Positions 1-11,906 are shown, numbered from the stretch's first letter. The stretch is DNA of 64,000 bases from Prorocentrum cordatum (GCA_963575745.1 CAUYUJ010018059.1:1202501-1266500), one strand, 5' to 3'. A program made the numbers and translations. The notes: generated by a model not told the origin, from the letters alone.

Positions 1-4
1 AAGG

Positions 5-118
5 AGGAAACGAGAGGAGGAAGAATACTCCTCACCGCCTCGCCCTGCCCTCCCTCTCCGCAGGAAACGAGAGGAGGAAGAATACTCCTCACCGCCTCGC
101 CCTGCCCTCCCTCTCCGC
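5..118. repeat. 57-bp tandem duplication
   Basis: Copies at 5-61 and 62-118 are essentially identical (aggaaacgagaggaggaaga...). The window begins within it. Confidence 0.85.
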
Positions 119-545
119 ACCCTCCTCCTCCTCCTCCGCCTCCTCATCCTCCCCCTCCTCCTCCTCCCCCTCCTCCTCCTCCTCCTCCTCCTCCTCCCTC
201 CCTCCTCCTCCTCCTCCTCCTCGCAGCCCCTCGCTCCTCCTTCATCCTTTCTCTCTTCCTCTCTCCTCCTCCTCCTCCTCTCCTACTCCTCCCTACTCCT
301 CCTCATCCTCCTCCTCCCTACTCTCCCTCCCTCCCTCCCTCCCTCCCTCATCCTCCTCCTCCTCCCTCCCTACTCCTCCTCATCCTCCTCCTCTTCCTCC
401 TCTTCCTCATCGTCCCCTCCTCCTCCTCCTCCTCCTCTCCTCCTCCTCCTCCTCGTCTTCCTCCTCCTTCTCCCTCTACCGCCTTTTCCTCCTCCTCCTC
501 CTCCTCCTCCTCCTCCTCCTCCTCCTCTTCTCTCTCTATCCAGCT
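119..545. repeat. (TCC)n/CCTC low-complexity tract
   Basis: Imperfect TCC and CCCT runs. The open frames across it are Gly/Glu/Arg or Ser/Pro homopolymers and not genes. Confidence 0.9.
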
Positions 546-1554
546 CCCCTCTTCCGCTCCCGCTCCCGCGCCCCCCCACGTCCTTTCCCGCGCACTCCAA
601 GACCAGTGCGCATCGAACCAACAGATCGGGTCACATCGAACTGTGCATCCCTCGGGCTGCATCGGCACGGAATCGAAATCGGATCGGATCGGCTGCGCCA
701 GCATGCACAGCACCGCCATGCAAGGATCGGGCCGCATCGGATCGTCGGAATTAGAAAGAACAACTGCAGAACCAATTCTTGCAGGTCTGCGCGGATTTCT
801 TGGATCTGCACTGACTCCCTCGCTGGCGCGCGGAGCGCGCCAGGGGCGGCGCCCGAGGCGCCGCCAGGGGTCCCAACGCGAATCCAAGAAACTCGCGCAG
901 AACGTCGACAGTTTATGTGTATGCCGTTTTGTTCTTCGAACAACAGCGCCAAGCAGGCACCGTGCCGCATCGGATCGCCAGAACGTCGGGACCGAGTCGG
1001 ATCGGGCCAGCCGACATCGACATCGAGTGGGATCGATCGGATCGAAGCGGGCCCTCCCTCTCCTCCTCTCGCCCTCCCTCCCTCTGCCTCCCCCCCCCCC
1101 CTCGCGCCCTCACTCCGGGCCCCTTCCGCCCCGGGCCCTGCGCCTTTGGGTGAAGGAAGGCCCCCGCTCCCCTCCCCCGAGCCTTCCGACGCCCTCGTCG
1201 CGCGCGCGCTCCCCGTGTGCCCCTCTCCGTTTCCAGGAGGAAGGGCGAGGACGAAGAAGGGCGAGGAAGAGGAGGGCGGGATGAGGAAGAGGAGAGCAGA
1301 GGATGAATCATCCCCTTTGCCCTCACCGCGCTGCCCTGGCATGCGTTGCCGGTCTCACGCGCGCCGCCAAGCAACTACGCTGGAACAAGAGGGCAGCATG
1401 CAGGGAATGAGGAGGGGGGGGAAAGAATCTGGCGCAATCAACTCGGCGTGTTGCCCTACCCGCTCGAACAACATCGGTTCACCCAAATCGCCGAATAGGC
1501 CGAAACGTCCCGTACTTGGCTGCAGTGCGGTCATCACACCGAGCAGCATGTCTA
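546..1554. other. Gene-free GC-rich stretch with a foldback
   Basis: No coding signal seen. An imperfect inverted repeat has arms at about 785-808 (tctgcgcggatttcttggat) and 881-905 (its near complement) around a 70-bp GC-rich loop. Repeated gcatcggatcg words surround it. Confidence 0.4.
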
Positions 1555-1900
1555 AATACCCCCCCTCCCTCCCTCCCTCCCTCCCCCCTCCCCGCCCCTA
1601 CTCCTCCTCCGTCCTCATCCTCGTCCTCGCCCTCCTCATCGTCCTCCTCCTTCTCCTTCTCCTCCTTCTCCTCCTCCACCTCCCTTTTTCCTTCCAGTCG
1701 CTGGCCCCTCCCCCTCCCTCCCCATTCCCAATTACCCTCCCCTCCCCTCCTCTCCCTATCATCCTTCGTCGACGTCGTTCTCCTCCACCTCGTAGTCGTC
1801 GTCCTCCTCCTTCTGCTGCTCCTCCTCCACCTCCGCGTTGTCGTCATCGTTCTTCTCATCCTCCTCATCCTCATTCCCCTCATCTTGCCCTCTCACTTTC
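1555..1900. repeat. (TCC)n/CCCT low-complexity tract
   Basis: Runs of ccct, tcctcctt and a short gtcgtc region. Open frames here are repeat artefacts. Confidence 0.85.
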
Positions 1901-2236
1901 CGGAACCATCCCGGAAATTACCGTTGGCAACCAGACTCCGGCTTCTAAGCAGTGGCTTCAGAGGGGAATCCGAGACGGAGCTCCTTGCTGTCGCCAGGAT
2001 CGGTGCAACGCTCCTGCTCCTCCTCGCACAACTGGCATGGGCCAGCGGCCAGCGCGCGTTCCGGGCCGCTGAGAACCGGAGGGGGGCCAGAGTGCGCGAG
2101 GAGGAAGAGGTGGACGAGGGAAGACAATGGAGGACGAGGAGGCAGACGAGGCAGCAAGAGGTCTCTGGAGGGCTTTGGAGAAGGAGGAGGCGGAGAAGGA
2201 AAAGAAATGATGCTCAGAATAAGGGGCGGAAGGAGG

Positions 2237-2640
2237 GGATAAGACAAGCTAGGTGCGCAAGCGTCTCATCTGACGTCCTACCCCTCCCTCCCATCCCTTA
2301 CCATGGCGTAGATATCCTCTCTACTCGCGCAGTCGGATTTTGTAGCAGGGCATAGCATCACATGGCGTTGAATACCAACGCTCAGCATGACATCGCACAG
2401 TTGAACTCACCGTGGCACTGCATTGCATGCCATGGCACTGGAAATGAGGTCAGCGCTGCAGCGGGAGCACGATTCGGAACGAGCAGAAGCACGGGAATGA
2501 GGCCAACGCCGCAGCTGGAGCACGATTCGGTACGAGCGGAAGCGCGGACATGAGGTCAGCGCTGCAGCGGGAACACGATTCGGAACGAGCGGAGGCCCGA
2601 AAATGAGGCCAACTTTGTAGCGGGAACAGCACTTTGAAGG
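2237..2640 (+). repeat. Dispersed repeat with 53-bp tandem units, copy 1
   Basis: It starts with caagctaggtgcg...tgacgtcctacccctccctc, which recurs inverted at 21,540-21,620. It ends with 3.7 tandem 53-bp units at 2,444-2,640 (atgaggtcagcgctgcagcg / ggagcacgattcggaacgag). Those units match the complement of 20,980-21,030. Confidence 0.6.
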
Positions 2641-3829
2641 ACCGCAAAGAAGAAACGCTGGTGTAAAAAACCATATGAATGATCAACTCTACGGAATCCT
2701 GTGTACAACCGAATACGCGAAGGGGGGCCGAACATCATCCAGGCAGAGTCAGGGGAGAGAGGGGAGTAGTGTTCATTTTGTGTAGTTGTGGTGTGGAGAT
2801 GGGAAGGGCTCTCCCTGGGACGTCCCCTGTTTAGGGCGCTGCAGCCCCACGACAACGAGCTGCGGGTACGGGCCGCTCACACCGCAGGCTGCACAACCAC
2901 GAACTCCTGGGAGGGCTCTCTCGCGGAGCAATCCTGTGTGCGCGGGCGGGTCACGCTGGTCCAAGCCTCTGGCGACTCGACAAAAACCAAGCCAGATGTT
3001 TTCCGTTGTTTTTCGGCGTCTGCATGGGGGCCTACTCTGTGCCCCAAGGGAATACGAACAACTGGCCACCTGGGTAAAGGTTCGAGAGGTCCAGGGGCTG
3101 CCGACCAGAACAACAACGAAACACCGGTGTGGGATCTTGTCTGCCCGCTTTGGTGCCGCCCACCCTTCCGTTCCCCGCTCGTCCACCCTCCTGCCTTCCA
3201 CTACCACGAAGCTGGATACACACATGGCTGGATAACATGCGGAGGATCGCCGCGTCATGCCATACGAAGCCCGGGCGCTGGAAAGACTGGCGGCCACATG
3301 CCAGCTGTGGCCAAAGCTGGCCACGCCCTGTAGCGGGTTCTGGGAAACCTCGATCCCCATCCAAGTGCCATCTCTTGGTCGGGGGTTGCCAAAAGTGCCC
3401 CTGGCCCAAGGTATCCCCCCAGACCTTCCGCTCCAGTGGGGAGCCCCTGGGGCCCTCCGGGCCTCGGGAGGGGTGCCCTGGAGGCCGTGGGGGCCTCCTT
3501 GGCAAGCCTGGGGGCCCCCTTGGGCCAGGAGCACCTCTGGCGGCGCCCGCCTTGGGGGCGCGTCGCCCGACTCCCGCCGGCTTCCGCGGGCGGCGGCGCC
3601 CTCGCTCTGCCTCCGCTGGCTCCCGCGGCCCCCCCCCCCCCGCCGAGGCGAGGAGATCTGCCGACACGCCCAGGGCCTCGGAGGCGAGGCCCTCCCTGGA
3701 GCTGCCCGGGGGGTGCCTCCGCGGCTTCCCGGCACCAGGCCGCTGCTCGGAGCAGGGATGGGCCAGTGCTCCGCCACCACTACCGTGGCAGGACCGGGCG
3801 GGGAGGGAGCACGGGGAGGTCCTCGTCTT
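2641..3829. other. Gene-free GC-rich stretch
   Basis: No recognisable exon, repeat family or RNA gene. Long open frames on both strands follow from the high GC content. Confidence 0.4.
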
Positions 3830-4018
3830 CCTCCTCGTTTTCCTCCTCCTTTCCTCCTCCTCCCTCCCTCCTCCCTCCCTCCCTCCCTCCCTGCTCCCTG
3901 TCTCCCTGTCTCCCCTGTCTCCCTGTCTCCCTCCCTCCCTCCCCCTCCCTCCCTCCCTCTCCTCCCTCCCTCCCTCCCTCCCTCCCTCCTCCTCCCTCCT
4001 CCTCCCTCTCCTACCTGA
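3830..4018. repeat. (TCC)n/CCCT microsatellite
   Basis: Followed directly by the ggtggtggtggggaataggc junction motif shared with 6.07, 6.19, 21.66 and 37.80 kb. Confidence 0.85.
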
Positions 4019-4331
4019 GGTAGTGGTGGTGGTGGGGAATAGGCCCATCGAACAAGGCCTCTGCTTTCCCCCCCCCACCCCAGGCGGCCGCTCCCAGCGA
4101 GCTGCCCCAGAGCGCCCGCGCCGCCCTCCGGGACCGCTTCGCCGCGGCTGCCCCGGGAACGCCCGGCGGAGGCGCCCCCTACGAGGAGGGGGGAGGACCT
4201 CCCCAGACCCCCGACACCCACTACCGGGACCTCCCCTACGAGAAAGAGGGAGGAGGGCCTCCCCAGTCCCCTGCGGGGAGGAGGCAGGACCTCCCCAGAC
4301 CCAGGAGGAGGGAGGACCTCGCTAGACTTGG

Positions 4332-4492
4332 GTCGGGCGTGTCCCCCTACAGGCGGACGATGGACCAACACATTTTTTAATCAACAAAAACCTTACAATA
4401 TCCCCAACAGAATCAAACATGCTCAACACATCGTCCCCCGACCATGTTTTGACTATCTTTGGATATTCCTCCTGTAGAGGTACAGGCCCAAC
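4332..4492. mobile_element. MITE-like element, family A, copy 1
   Basis: 161 bp bounded by inverted ends: gtcgggcgtgtccccctaca at the left, and cctgtagaggtacaggccca followed by ac at the right. The AT-rich interior has the recognisable core atgctcaacacatcgtcccc. Two relatives lie at 5,252 and 46,901. No coding capacity. Confidence 0.6.
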
Positions 4493-4764
4493 TTCACCCT
4501 AGGCCCCCAACACCCAACCAACACCTTCACGGAGCCAGCGCTCGTTCACGGTATTCATCTTCCCCCCTTCCCCTCCTTGCTCTCCTGCTCTCATCTTTTG
4601 CTTATGACTGGCAGCTGCAGGCCGCTTTCCGGGATCATGAGGCCACGGCAACAGAAACGGTACGACCAAAGAAACGGTGGCAGGGAAGGGGGCCCAGAGC
4701 TCCAGGGCCCGGCCCACTGTGACCAGCTCAAGACATCGGAGTCCTGGGGAGGGAGCAGGAAGAC

Positions 4765-5035
4765 CAACTCCTCTTACCTCCTCCTCCTCCTTCAAATTCC
4801 CTCCTCCTCGTCTTCCTCCTCGTCCTTCTTCCTCTCCTCCTTTCTCTCCTCCTCCTCCTTTCCTCCTCCTCCTCCTCCTCCTCCTCGTTTTCCTCCTCCT
4901 CCTCCTCCTCCTCGTTTTCCTCCTCCTCCTCCTCCACCTCCTCTCTTTCTCCCCCGCGTCCCCCCCATCTCCTCCTCCCCTCGTTCTCTCTCTCTCTCTC
5001 ACTCTCTCCCTCCCTCTCTCGCCCGCTCCTCGGAC
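4765..5035. repeat. (TCC)n microsatellite
   Basis: TCC/TCG runs ending in (CT)n. It lies between the first two family A MITEs. Confidence 0.85.
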
Positions 5036-5251
5036 TGGGCCTCGGACGGACGCCCGCGGGAAACCACGCGCCCCTGCCCGCCCGCTGCTTCCGCAGGTCT
5101 GCTGCTCTCCGCGCGACGGCAAGCGTCCCGCCCCTGCCGCGCCGCAGCGGGCGTGCTCGGGCTCCGAGGGCCCCCGGCTGCTGCCTCCCGATGTGAGGGC
5201 CCCTCCTCCGAGAAAACGGATGGGACTCAGAGGAGGACGCGCTAGTAGCAG

Positions 5252-5407
5252 GTCGGGCATGTCCCCCTACAGGGGGACTCTGGACGAACAAAAATCAAAA
5301 ATACCCAGGAGATGCTCAATAACAAACAAAACAAGCTAACACAAATCCTCCCCTGACTATTGTTTGACTATTGTTGAAAATTCCTCCTGTAGAGGGACAG
5401 GCCCGAC
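5252..5407. mobile_element. MITE-like element, family A, copy 2
   Basis: 156 bp with the best-kept inverted ends (gtcgggcatgtccccctaca and tgtagagggacaggcccgac). The interior is AT-rich (actattgtttgactattg). Confidence 0.62.
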
Positions 5408-6065
5408 TCAACACGATTGCTCTGAACCCCCTCCCTTCATGGAGGCGCACGTCGAGGCCCAACCAAGAGATCTCACAGCGCGCGCGTCGCCCCGGGGAGC
5501 CGCTCACATGTTATAACAATAGGCTCGGGCAGTGCCGAAGGGGGGCAGGAAGAGGGCAACATCTGGGTGGAGAGAGAAAGCGGGGGTCTCTGAGGTCCGA
5601 CGGTTCTGGAGGATGTGTCGAGCGCAACGGCCGTTCCAGAGCGCTCCAGACAGGTCTGAGAGCGTTCCGGAACGCCCTGGAAAGGTGAACTCCTTCGTGG
5701 ACGGATTCAACGAGCCGCCCCCCGACACTCCCAGGGAGCAACGGAACTCCGACCCTCTTCGAGAGGACGGCTACGAACAGTAGCAGAAGCAGCAGCAGCG
5801 ACCAGGGCATCCGAAGGACACCGGGGACCGGCGACGGCTCCCCTCCCCGCAGCTCTCCGAGGCGCGCCGAGTGAGCTGGGCAGGGGCGGGCGCTGGCGCA
5901 AAGCTGCCGTCCGCGGTCGTTTCCTAAGCTCGTGTCTGTGTGTGCTCTTCCCCTCCGCTCTCTCCGATGGCATCCCTCGGATGGGGGCACCTGCTCCGCC
6001 GTCCCAGCCCTCCTGCTGCGCATTCCGACCGTGGTCTTCTGGCAACTGGGAGCTCTCGGGAATTA
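5408..6065. other. Gene-free stretch
   Basis: Mixed GC-rich sequence. No family or exon recognised. Confidence 0.35.
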
Positions 6066-6222
6066 TGGGCCTGTTTTCCACCACCACCACCATCAATTGG
6101 ACGGGGGAAGGAGGAGGACGAGGAGGAGGATGACGAGGAGGAGGAGGAGGCGGAGGCGGAGGAGGAGGAGGACCCCCTCCCCCTCGAACTTATGGTGGTG
6201 GTGGTGGAAAGCAGGCGCATCA
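6066..6222. mobile_element. Inverted-repeat element with a GGA microsatellite loop
   Basis: Arms gggcctgttttcc(acc)n and (ggt)ntggaaagcaggcgc face each other across a (GGA)n/TCC core. Single arms of the same kind border other microsatellites at 4,021-4,055, 21,661-21,697 and 37,798-37,830. Confidence 0.45.
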
Positions 6223-6394
6223 GGGAAGGCGCAGCCGCTGGCGTCGGCTGATGCGGGGGACGCCGGCGACTGCCCAGGAGAGAGAGGGAGAGAGGCTGCG
6301 CCCCAGCGCTCCTGCGAGCACGTGTAGACGGCCACCGCTCCCCACTCGGCATCCAGGCCTCCGCGGCAGCGCTGCATGCGGGCCGGGCTGGGAG

Positions 6395-7010
6395 GAGGAG
6401 GAGGAGGAGGAGGAGGAGGAGGAGGAGGACCAGTGAAAACCGAAGACGCACCGACGATGTTGAAATCAACCCTCCCTCCAAATTCCCTCTTCATTCTGCT
6501 CCGGTCCCTACAAGCATGTGTCTTCGTTCCACGAAGCGCCCCTCCGGAAGACAACCGTCAGAGGTTCCTCGATCGTGCCAACAGATGTCTCATTGGACTT
6601 CAGCACCGCGAATCAAAGACACTGTTGCATCCTGACAATAGTAAACCACGCCAGAACACCCCTCCTGGGACTTGAGCACCGCAGATCAACGAGACTGTTG
6701 CGTCCTGAAAAACCTGATTCGTGCCAGACCACCATTCCTAGGATTTCAAGAATACGATCTCTAGAAACTGCTGCAAGCTTTTCAATGGAATGTGAGCGGC
6801 ATTTGAAAACGTCCCACGCTACATCATTCAACCTCGCGCACACTTTCGAAACGCATGTCCACAGCGCTAGGGCGACAACCACATTTTGAAAACGAGCCGC
6901 CCTCTATCCTTGAAACGGCTGTACATCTGACGAATATGCGCGGCGCTGAAGCGAGAACCTCGCTTTGAAAACGACCGTCCTCCACCAGTGGGACCGATGC
7001 AAACGTCAAG
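6395..7010. repeat. Dispersed repeat starting at a GGA microsatellite
   Basis: After (GGA)n the sequence ccagtgaaaaccga...gatgttgaaatcaaccct resembles 31,383-31,440. It leads into the ttttgaaaacgagccgccct...atgcgcggcgctgaagcgag family also found at 28.5, 31.65-31.98 and 34.15-34.33 kb. Confidence 0.5.
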
Positions 7011-7184
7011 CTTCAAGATCATATGTGGTGGGGATGTCTCAGGCGAAACACCAAGCCCACCCTGCCGACGCGTCTGGGGGTGCGACAGGGAGGAGCTACT
7101 AAAAAGGAACAGTGATGACGAAGAAACACGCCGTTGGAGGCCTCATCAATGGGGTCCGAGTAGAGTACATGGTGTCGGGAAATC

Positions 7185-7275
7185 GCGCCACATCGCCGAT
7201 GCATCGGCGATACATCGTCGATGCATCGGCGATGCATTGGCGACGTCGGCGATGCATCGGCGCCATCGGCGTGGA
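7185..7275. repeat. Clustered CGATGCATCG palindromes
   Basis: Degenerate 11-12 bp units containing the palindrome cgatgcatcg or near variants, about six times in 90 bp. A lone gcgatgcatcgc recurs at 11,524-11,535. Confidence 0.6.
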
Positions 7276-7670
7276 TGAAATCTGGCTCCACATTCGGCAA
7301 TGCGGAACGATCCTTCGACCCCATCTGCTCAGTCCCCATCTGGGAGGCCTATACTAGGGGAGGTGTGGTGGCAATCGACGGGGCGCCGCGTGCAGCGCAA
7401 AGGCGCAAGACGCAGAAACAATATTCGCTGCTCGGCGACACCCTGCTATACGCCGGCTCCCCGTCGCCGGAGCCAGAGGCAACGCCTCCTGGTTGCCCCG
7501 TCGCTCGGCGGACAGGCCAAGCTGGACGATGCATCAGCGCGGTTGCCCCCCGCGGCTCCGCACCCTTGAGCCTATCCCCCCTGAGCCTATCCCCGTTGCC
7601 CCTGACGAGTCCTCGGACTCCTCCTGGAGGCCCCGACGATACGCTTGGCGTGCTGCGGCGGCGGCACCAG

Positions 7671-7829
7671 CGACACGCTGTGCCCTGCAAGCGGAGAGCG
7701 TGTCGCATCGCCTCGCGGGGCGGGAGGCCGGAAACTAGCCTCGGGACGTGAAGGCTTCGGGGCTGGGAAGTGGTCAGCGTGTCGTGCAGAGGCGCGGCGG
7801 GCCCGAGCTGGCGGCGCGACACGCTGACC
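7671..7829. repeat. Two adjacent hairpins built from one word
   Basis: cgacacgct at 7,671 pairs with agcgtgtcg at 7,697. The 13-bp ggtcagcgtgtcg at 7,772-7,784 pairs perfectly with cgacacgctgacc at 7,817-7,829. All four share GACACGCT. Confidence 0.6.
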
Positions 7830-8639
7830 CACCACTCCCGACCACGTCAGGCTCCCAGCAGCGGTGCGCCGCAGGGCCAGCGCCGTGAGGTGGCCAGGTC
7901 GAAGGAGGGCGCCCCTGGAGGGCAGCTTGTTTTCGCCAGGCCGCGCAAAGAAGTGCGCCAGCCACGGACCAGCATCTCGCCCATCAGCTGGCGCCGTGAG
8001 TGACATCGTGCTGCCACTACTGAAAGCTGGAACAGATAGGGACAGGGGAGGAGCAGGAGGAGGATGAGGAGGACGAGGACAGGGAGCAAGGAGCAGGGAC
8101 GCGGCGCCAGAGACCGGGAGGACGAGAGCGGGCTGGAGAGTGGAGGAGGAGGGGGGGGAGGAGCGGGAGAGGGGAGTGGGCAGCTTGCTCTCGCAGGGCA
8201 GCACGAAAAGGACCTGGCACCTCCGGCCCCTCTTGCCGCCGCCAGGCGCCTGGCACGCTTGGGCCCCTGGGGCGCCGTGCGCAATTGGTGCACGCGGCGC
8301 ATCCGGGATGCGTGGCGGACCAAGCGAGCGTCGTGCACCCAGCATCTGTTTGGGTCCCAGTGGCTGCCAAGCCGATGTCGACCTCTGCCTTCTGCTGAGT
8401 CTCGGGTGCTGCTTGCACGGCTGGAGGGCGGGTCGGAAAGAGCGAGGCACCTTGCGACGTTACCGCTGGGAACTTGACCCCCACCCCTATCACTCCCCTG
8501 GGTCTGGGCGGGAGGTTTCGCGACGCATGAGAACATACAAGATGACCTAGGAGGGCTCAAATATTGCCATTACATAGCTCGCCATGTTTTCAAATATTGG
8601 GCACTGTATCCCAATACAGCTTAAACTGTTCCCTTGCAG
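7830..8639. other. Gene-free stretch
   Basis: GC-rich DNA with a short GGA-rich run at 8,040-8,175. Open frames on both strands show no consistent codon bias. Confidence 0.35.
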
Positions 8640-9000
8640 GCTCCAAGACAGCCAAAGTCGGCTCCACGTGGCCTCCAAGCCTCCCACGGCTCCCTCAGAG
8701 GCCGGTAATATCTTTCAAGCATCTAGCAATGATTTGACGCGGATTTTCCCTTCTCGCGTTTGTGCTTCCGATGCGCTTCAGAGGGTCTCAAGATGGCTCC
8801 ACTCTAACCCAAGACTGCCCAAAGAGAGGGCCATAGAGGTCTTCAAGACGGCCCCAGGAGGGCTCGAAGAGCGTCCGAAGAGGGCCCCAAGCCGCGGTAA
8901 TGATTCGGGCTCCGACAAATCGGACCACCAGGGGGCCCCAAAGACCCCCCAAAAGGCCTCAACTGTGTCCAAGAGCCTTCAAGAGGCTCTCGTCTCGGAT
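8640..9000 (+). repeat. CCAAGA(T/G)GGCC-type minisatellite, locus 1
   Basis: Degenerate 11-13 bp units (ctccaagacagccaaagtcg, tcaagacggccccaggaggg). The same family on the same strand recurs at 13.6-14.2, 24.0-24.2, 25.6-26.0 and 32.1-32.7 kb. Confidence 0.6.
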
Positions 9001-9100
9001 GATCTTCGACGGCCTTTATGATTGACACCTGGGTTCCCTCAGCAAGTAAGTATACACATGCGGGGAAAAAAACGATATCATTCCCTCCCCCCCTTCAATC

Positions 9101-9156
9101 TCCCCCCTCGTCGTCGTCGCCATTGCCGTCGCCAGCGCAGCAACCGCCGCCGCCGC

Positions 9157-9206
<50 letters not shown>

Positions 9207-9277
9207 GTCGTCGTCGTCGTGGTCGTGGTCGTGGTCGTCGTCGTCGCCGCCGTCGTCGTCGTCGTCGTCGTCGTGAG
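9101..9277. repeat. (GTC)n/(GCC)n microsatellite
   Basis: Begins about 15 bp from the donor side of probable exon 8. Confidence 0.9.
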
Positions 9278-9292
9278 ACGGAGACCTGGGAC

Positions 9293-9354
9293 GGCCTCCT
9301 GCATCTGCGAAAGCAGCGTCGGCAGGAGCTGAACCTCGAACATGCGATCCGCAC
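9293..9354 (-). CDS. Probable exon 8 of the same minus-strand gene
   Basis: The frame reads ADRMFEVQLLPTLLSQMQEA with mostly G/C third positions, after an acceptor gatcgcag|G. Its first two bases complete the arginine codon left open by exon 7, so the junction is in frame. The donor is uncertain: GT after GCC, GC after GAG, or GT a few bases later. A (GTC)n microsatellite begins about 15 bp inside the next intron. It may instead belong to a neighbouring gene, because the FkbM domain proper should be nearly complete by exon 7. No stop codon or 3' end was found. Confidence 0.35.
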
Positions 9355-9419
9355 CTGCGATCCCAGCGCGCTGCGGGAAGAAACCCCGAGGACCCACACA
9401 CGCCAACGTGGTCCCCAAG

Positions 9420-10251
9420 CCTCTACTCGGCGGCGACGATAAGGGCGAATAGCCCAGGGGCGGGCATTACACGCATTCGCCTGGGAGCCTTGTCGAAGAC
9501 ATAGCTCATTGGCGCCTTTGGATACATGCACTGCTCCCCCCCTGGGCTGTTCGCCCCTATCGCCGCCTCCGATCTACGGGACGAGAATGTCCGGCAACTC
9601 GCCCTGCCACCCTCATCCCTGAGCGTGCAGACAAAAAGGCCGTGAGGCTCTTTGCTCCTCTCGGGGGCTCGACAGCTCGTGCCGAACCCTCTCGAGACGC
9701 GTGACGAAGTCGGCCTGGCCCCGCGCCCTGCGCCGGGGTCGAGGCCTCGAGAACCGACGAGTCGATGCGGAGCCGAGCTTCTCGCACCTCGTCGTGTCCG
9801 AAAAGGGGCGGTGCATGACTAGCTGGGCTCCTCCCATCTCTCGTAGAAATCCTCCGTCCGCGGAGGATTCTCGCAGAAATCCAGAAAGGTCTGTCTCGTC
9901 CGGCGCGCCGGAGTTGGTGCAGAGGCGATACAGTCGGCCCAGATTGTAAGGATGCGCGATAAAGATGCAAGGGCATTGGACGCCCATTTCTGCGCTTTTC
10001 GAGCGGGGAGCGGCCAACGAACGTGGTCAAGGAGGGACCGAGGAGGCGAGGATGCAGGGGTACCCGTGGGAAGGTGGCCCAACCTTACTATGCGGGTTGC
10101 CTGTGCGGTGTCTGCGGGCGTCCAGGGCAGGTGGGCCGTCCTCAAAGGTTCCCCCAGAGAGCAGCAATGACCTGGGCGTGGGCGTGGGCCTTTGGGTCTC
10201 GGGCCATCTTCTGGGCCTGCGGGGAGCCTGCGCGCACCTGGTAGAGACGAC
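9420..10251. other. Gene-free stretch
   Basis: Mixed sequence with no recognised domain on either strand; presumably intron if exon 8 is real. Confidence 0.35.
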
Positions 10252-10700
10252 GGAGGAGGAGGAGACGAGGAGGAGGAGGAGGTGGAGGAGGGGGAGGAGG
10301 AGGTGGAGGAGGGGGGGAGGAGGAGGGGGAGGAGCAGGAGGCGGAGGAGGAGGAGGAGGGGGAGGCGCAGGAGGAGGAAGGAACCGACACATGCACATCG
10401 GCATTGAGATGATACATCGGAGCTTCACGCGGATTTCTTGGACGGGGGGAGGAAGAACAGGAGGAAGAGGAGGAGGATGGAGAAGGATGAGGATGGGGAG
10501 GGAGAGGAGGAGGAGGAGGAGGAGGAGGAGGAGGAGGAGGAGGAGGAGGAGGAGGAGGAGGAGGAGGAGGAGGAGGAAGTGGTCGGAGGATGGGGTAAGG
10601 AGGGAGGGGTAGGAGGGAGGAGGAGGGAGGAGGAGAAGGAGGCAGAGGAGGAGGAGGAGGAGGAGGAGGAGGACGGAGAACGGAGAAGGAGGCGGCAATG
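10252..10700. repeat. (GGA)n microsatellite
   Basis: Interrupted at 10,380-10,445 by unique sequence containing cacgcggatttcttggac, similar to the foldback arm near 785. Confidence 0.9.
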
Positions 10701-11149
10701 AGAGAAGGGAGGACACCCCCCGTCCGCGCCGCAGTGCTCGCAGCAGGGCGGCCACTCGCCACGTCGGACCTCTGGGCGGGGGTTCTGGCGGGCTCCCTGG
10801 CGCCCAGCTCTCTCTCTCTCTCTCTCTCGCCCGGCCGCGAAGGCATCAAGCCCGTCTGGAGAAAGGAGCAGCAGGATGCGCCGGGTGCTGCAGGAGGTGT
10901 CACTGGCCCGATGTGCCCCCGCGATTCCCGAGGGGGGCCCCTGGCCTCCGGAGCAACCCTCCAGGGGCCCAAGAGGGCCCCAGGGGTTCGGGCCCAAGGG
11001 GGGCCCCAGGGGCTCTGGAGTGGAGCGGGAAGATGGGCGTACCTTGGGCCAGGGGCACCCTCAGCAGCCCTCGGGTGAGGAGTCAGAAGAGGTCACGCCG
11101 GCGGGGAGGAGAGGGAAGGGGGATCAAGGATGAGGTGGAATCGAAGGGG

Positions 11150-11280
11150 GGGAGAGAGGGAGGGAGGGTTGCAAAAAAAGCCGAAGGATTGCAAAAAAAC
11201 CCTTCGTTAGAGGGAGGGAGAGTTTTGCAATCCTTCGTTAGAGGGAGGGAGGGTTTTTTTGCAATCCTTCGTTCAAGGGG
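11150..11280. repeat. Short tandem units with poly(T)/poly(A) runs
   Basis: The word ttgcaatccttcgttagagg and near variants occur three times, about 40 bp apart. Confidence 0.65.
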
Positions 11281-11372
11281 GGGACGAGCGAGATGCGGGG
11301 GCGGAGGAGATGGAGGTCACAGCGCCCCCTCGCCTGCACGACGCAGGCCTGGGACAGCCCGCGCCTGCTTGC

Positions 11373-11435
11373 GCACACACACACACACACACAAACACAA
11401 ACACAAACACAAACACAAACACACACACACACACA
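11373..11435. repeat. (CA)n with (CAAACA)n
   Basis: Dinucleotide array with hexanucleotide interruptions. A poly(G) run follows near 11,490. Confidence 0.9.
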
Positions 11436-11738
11436 ACAAAAAAACGCACCGCATCTGAGGGGGGAGGTGCGGGGGACACTGGCCCGGGGCGGGGGGGGGG
11501 GGGGGAACGTCGAGCCGGAGTCGGCGATGCATCGCCACGAGGTCGGCGACGGGCCCCCCGACAGCGAAACGCTCGTGGGCGGGGGTGGGCCCTCGGCCCC
11601 CGATGGGCTGCCCCCGGGAGCCCGCCCCTCCCCAGCGCTGCGCCCGAATGTCCCCTGAACCAATGCGGTGGCCTTCGCCCGAACAGGGACCGACCGTCCA
11701 GGACGGGCCTTCCAAGACGGTGGCCTTCGCATGTCTAT

Positions 11739-11906
11739 AGGCCTACCAGGACATGTTCTTAGAGCCCAAAAATGTTCTAGGGACAGAAACCGTGTTCTTA
11801 GAACATAACCCCGATGCGCTAAAACGAGACGGTCCCAGCCTGAAATGCTCTGAGAACTCTTCGTGGTAACCATACAAGATTCTTAGAAATTTGTTTGGTA
11901 GGCCTA
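11739..11906. mobile_element. MITE-like element, family B, copy 1
   Basis: 168 bp with perfect 11-bp inverted ends (taggcctacca / tggtaggccta) and several internal gttcttagaacat-type palindromes, so the whole can fold back. The flanks on both sides also match those of the copy at 26.5 kb. Confidence 0.6.

Noticed and set aside
2773-4371. A 532-codon minus-strand open frame
   Set aside because: Gly/Arg/Glu-rich reading of a TCC array plus a MITE end; stop-free because of GC content.
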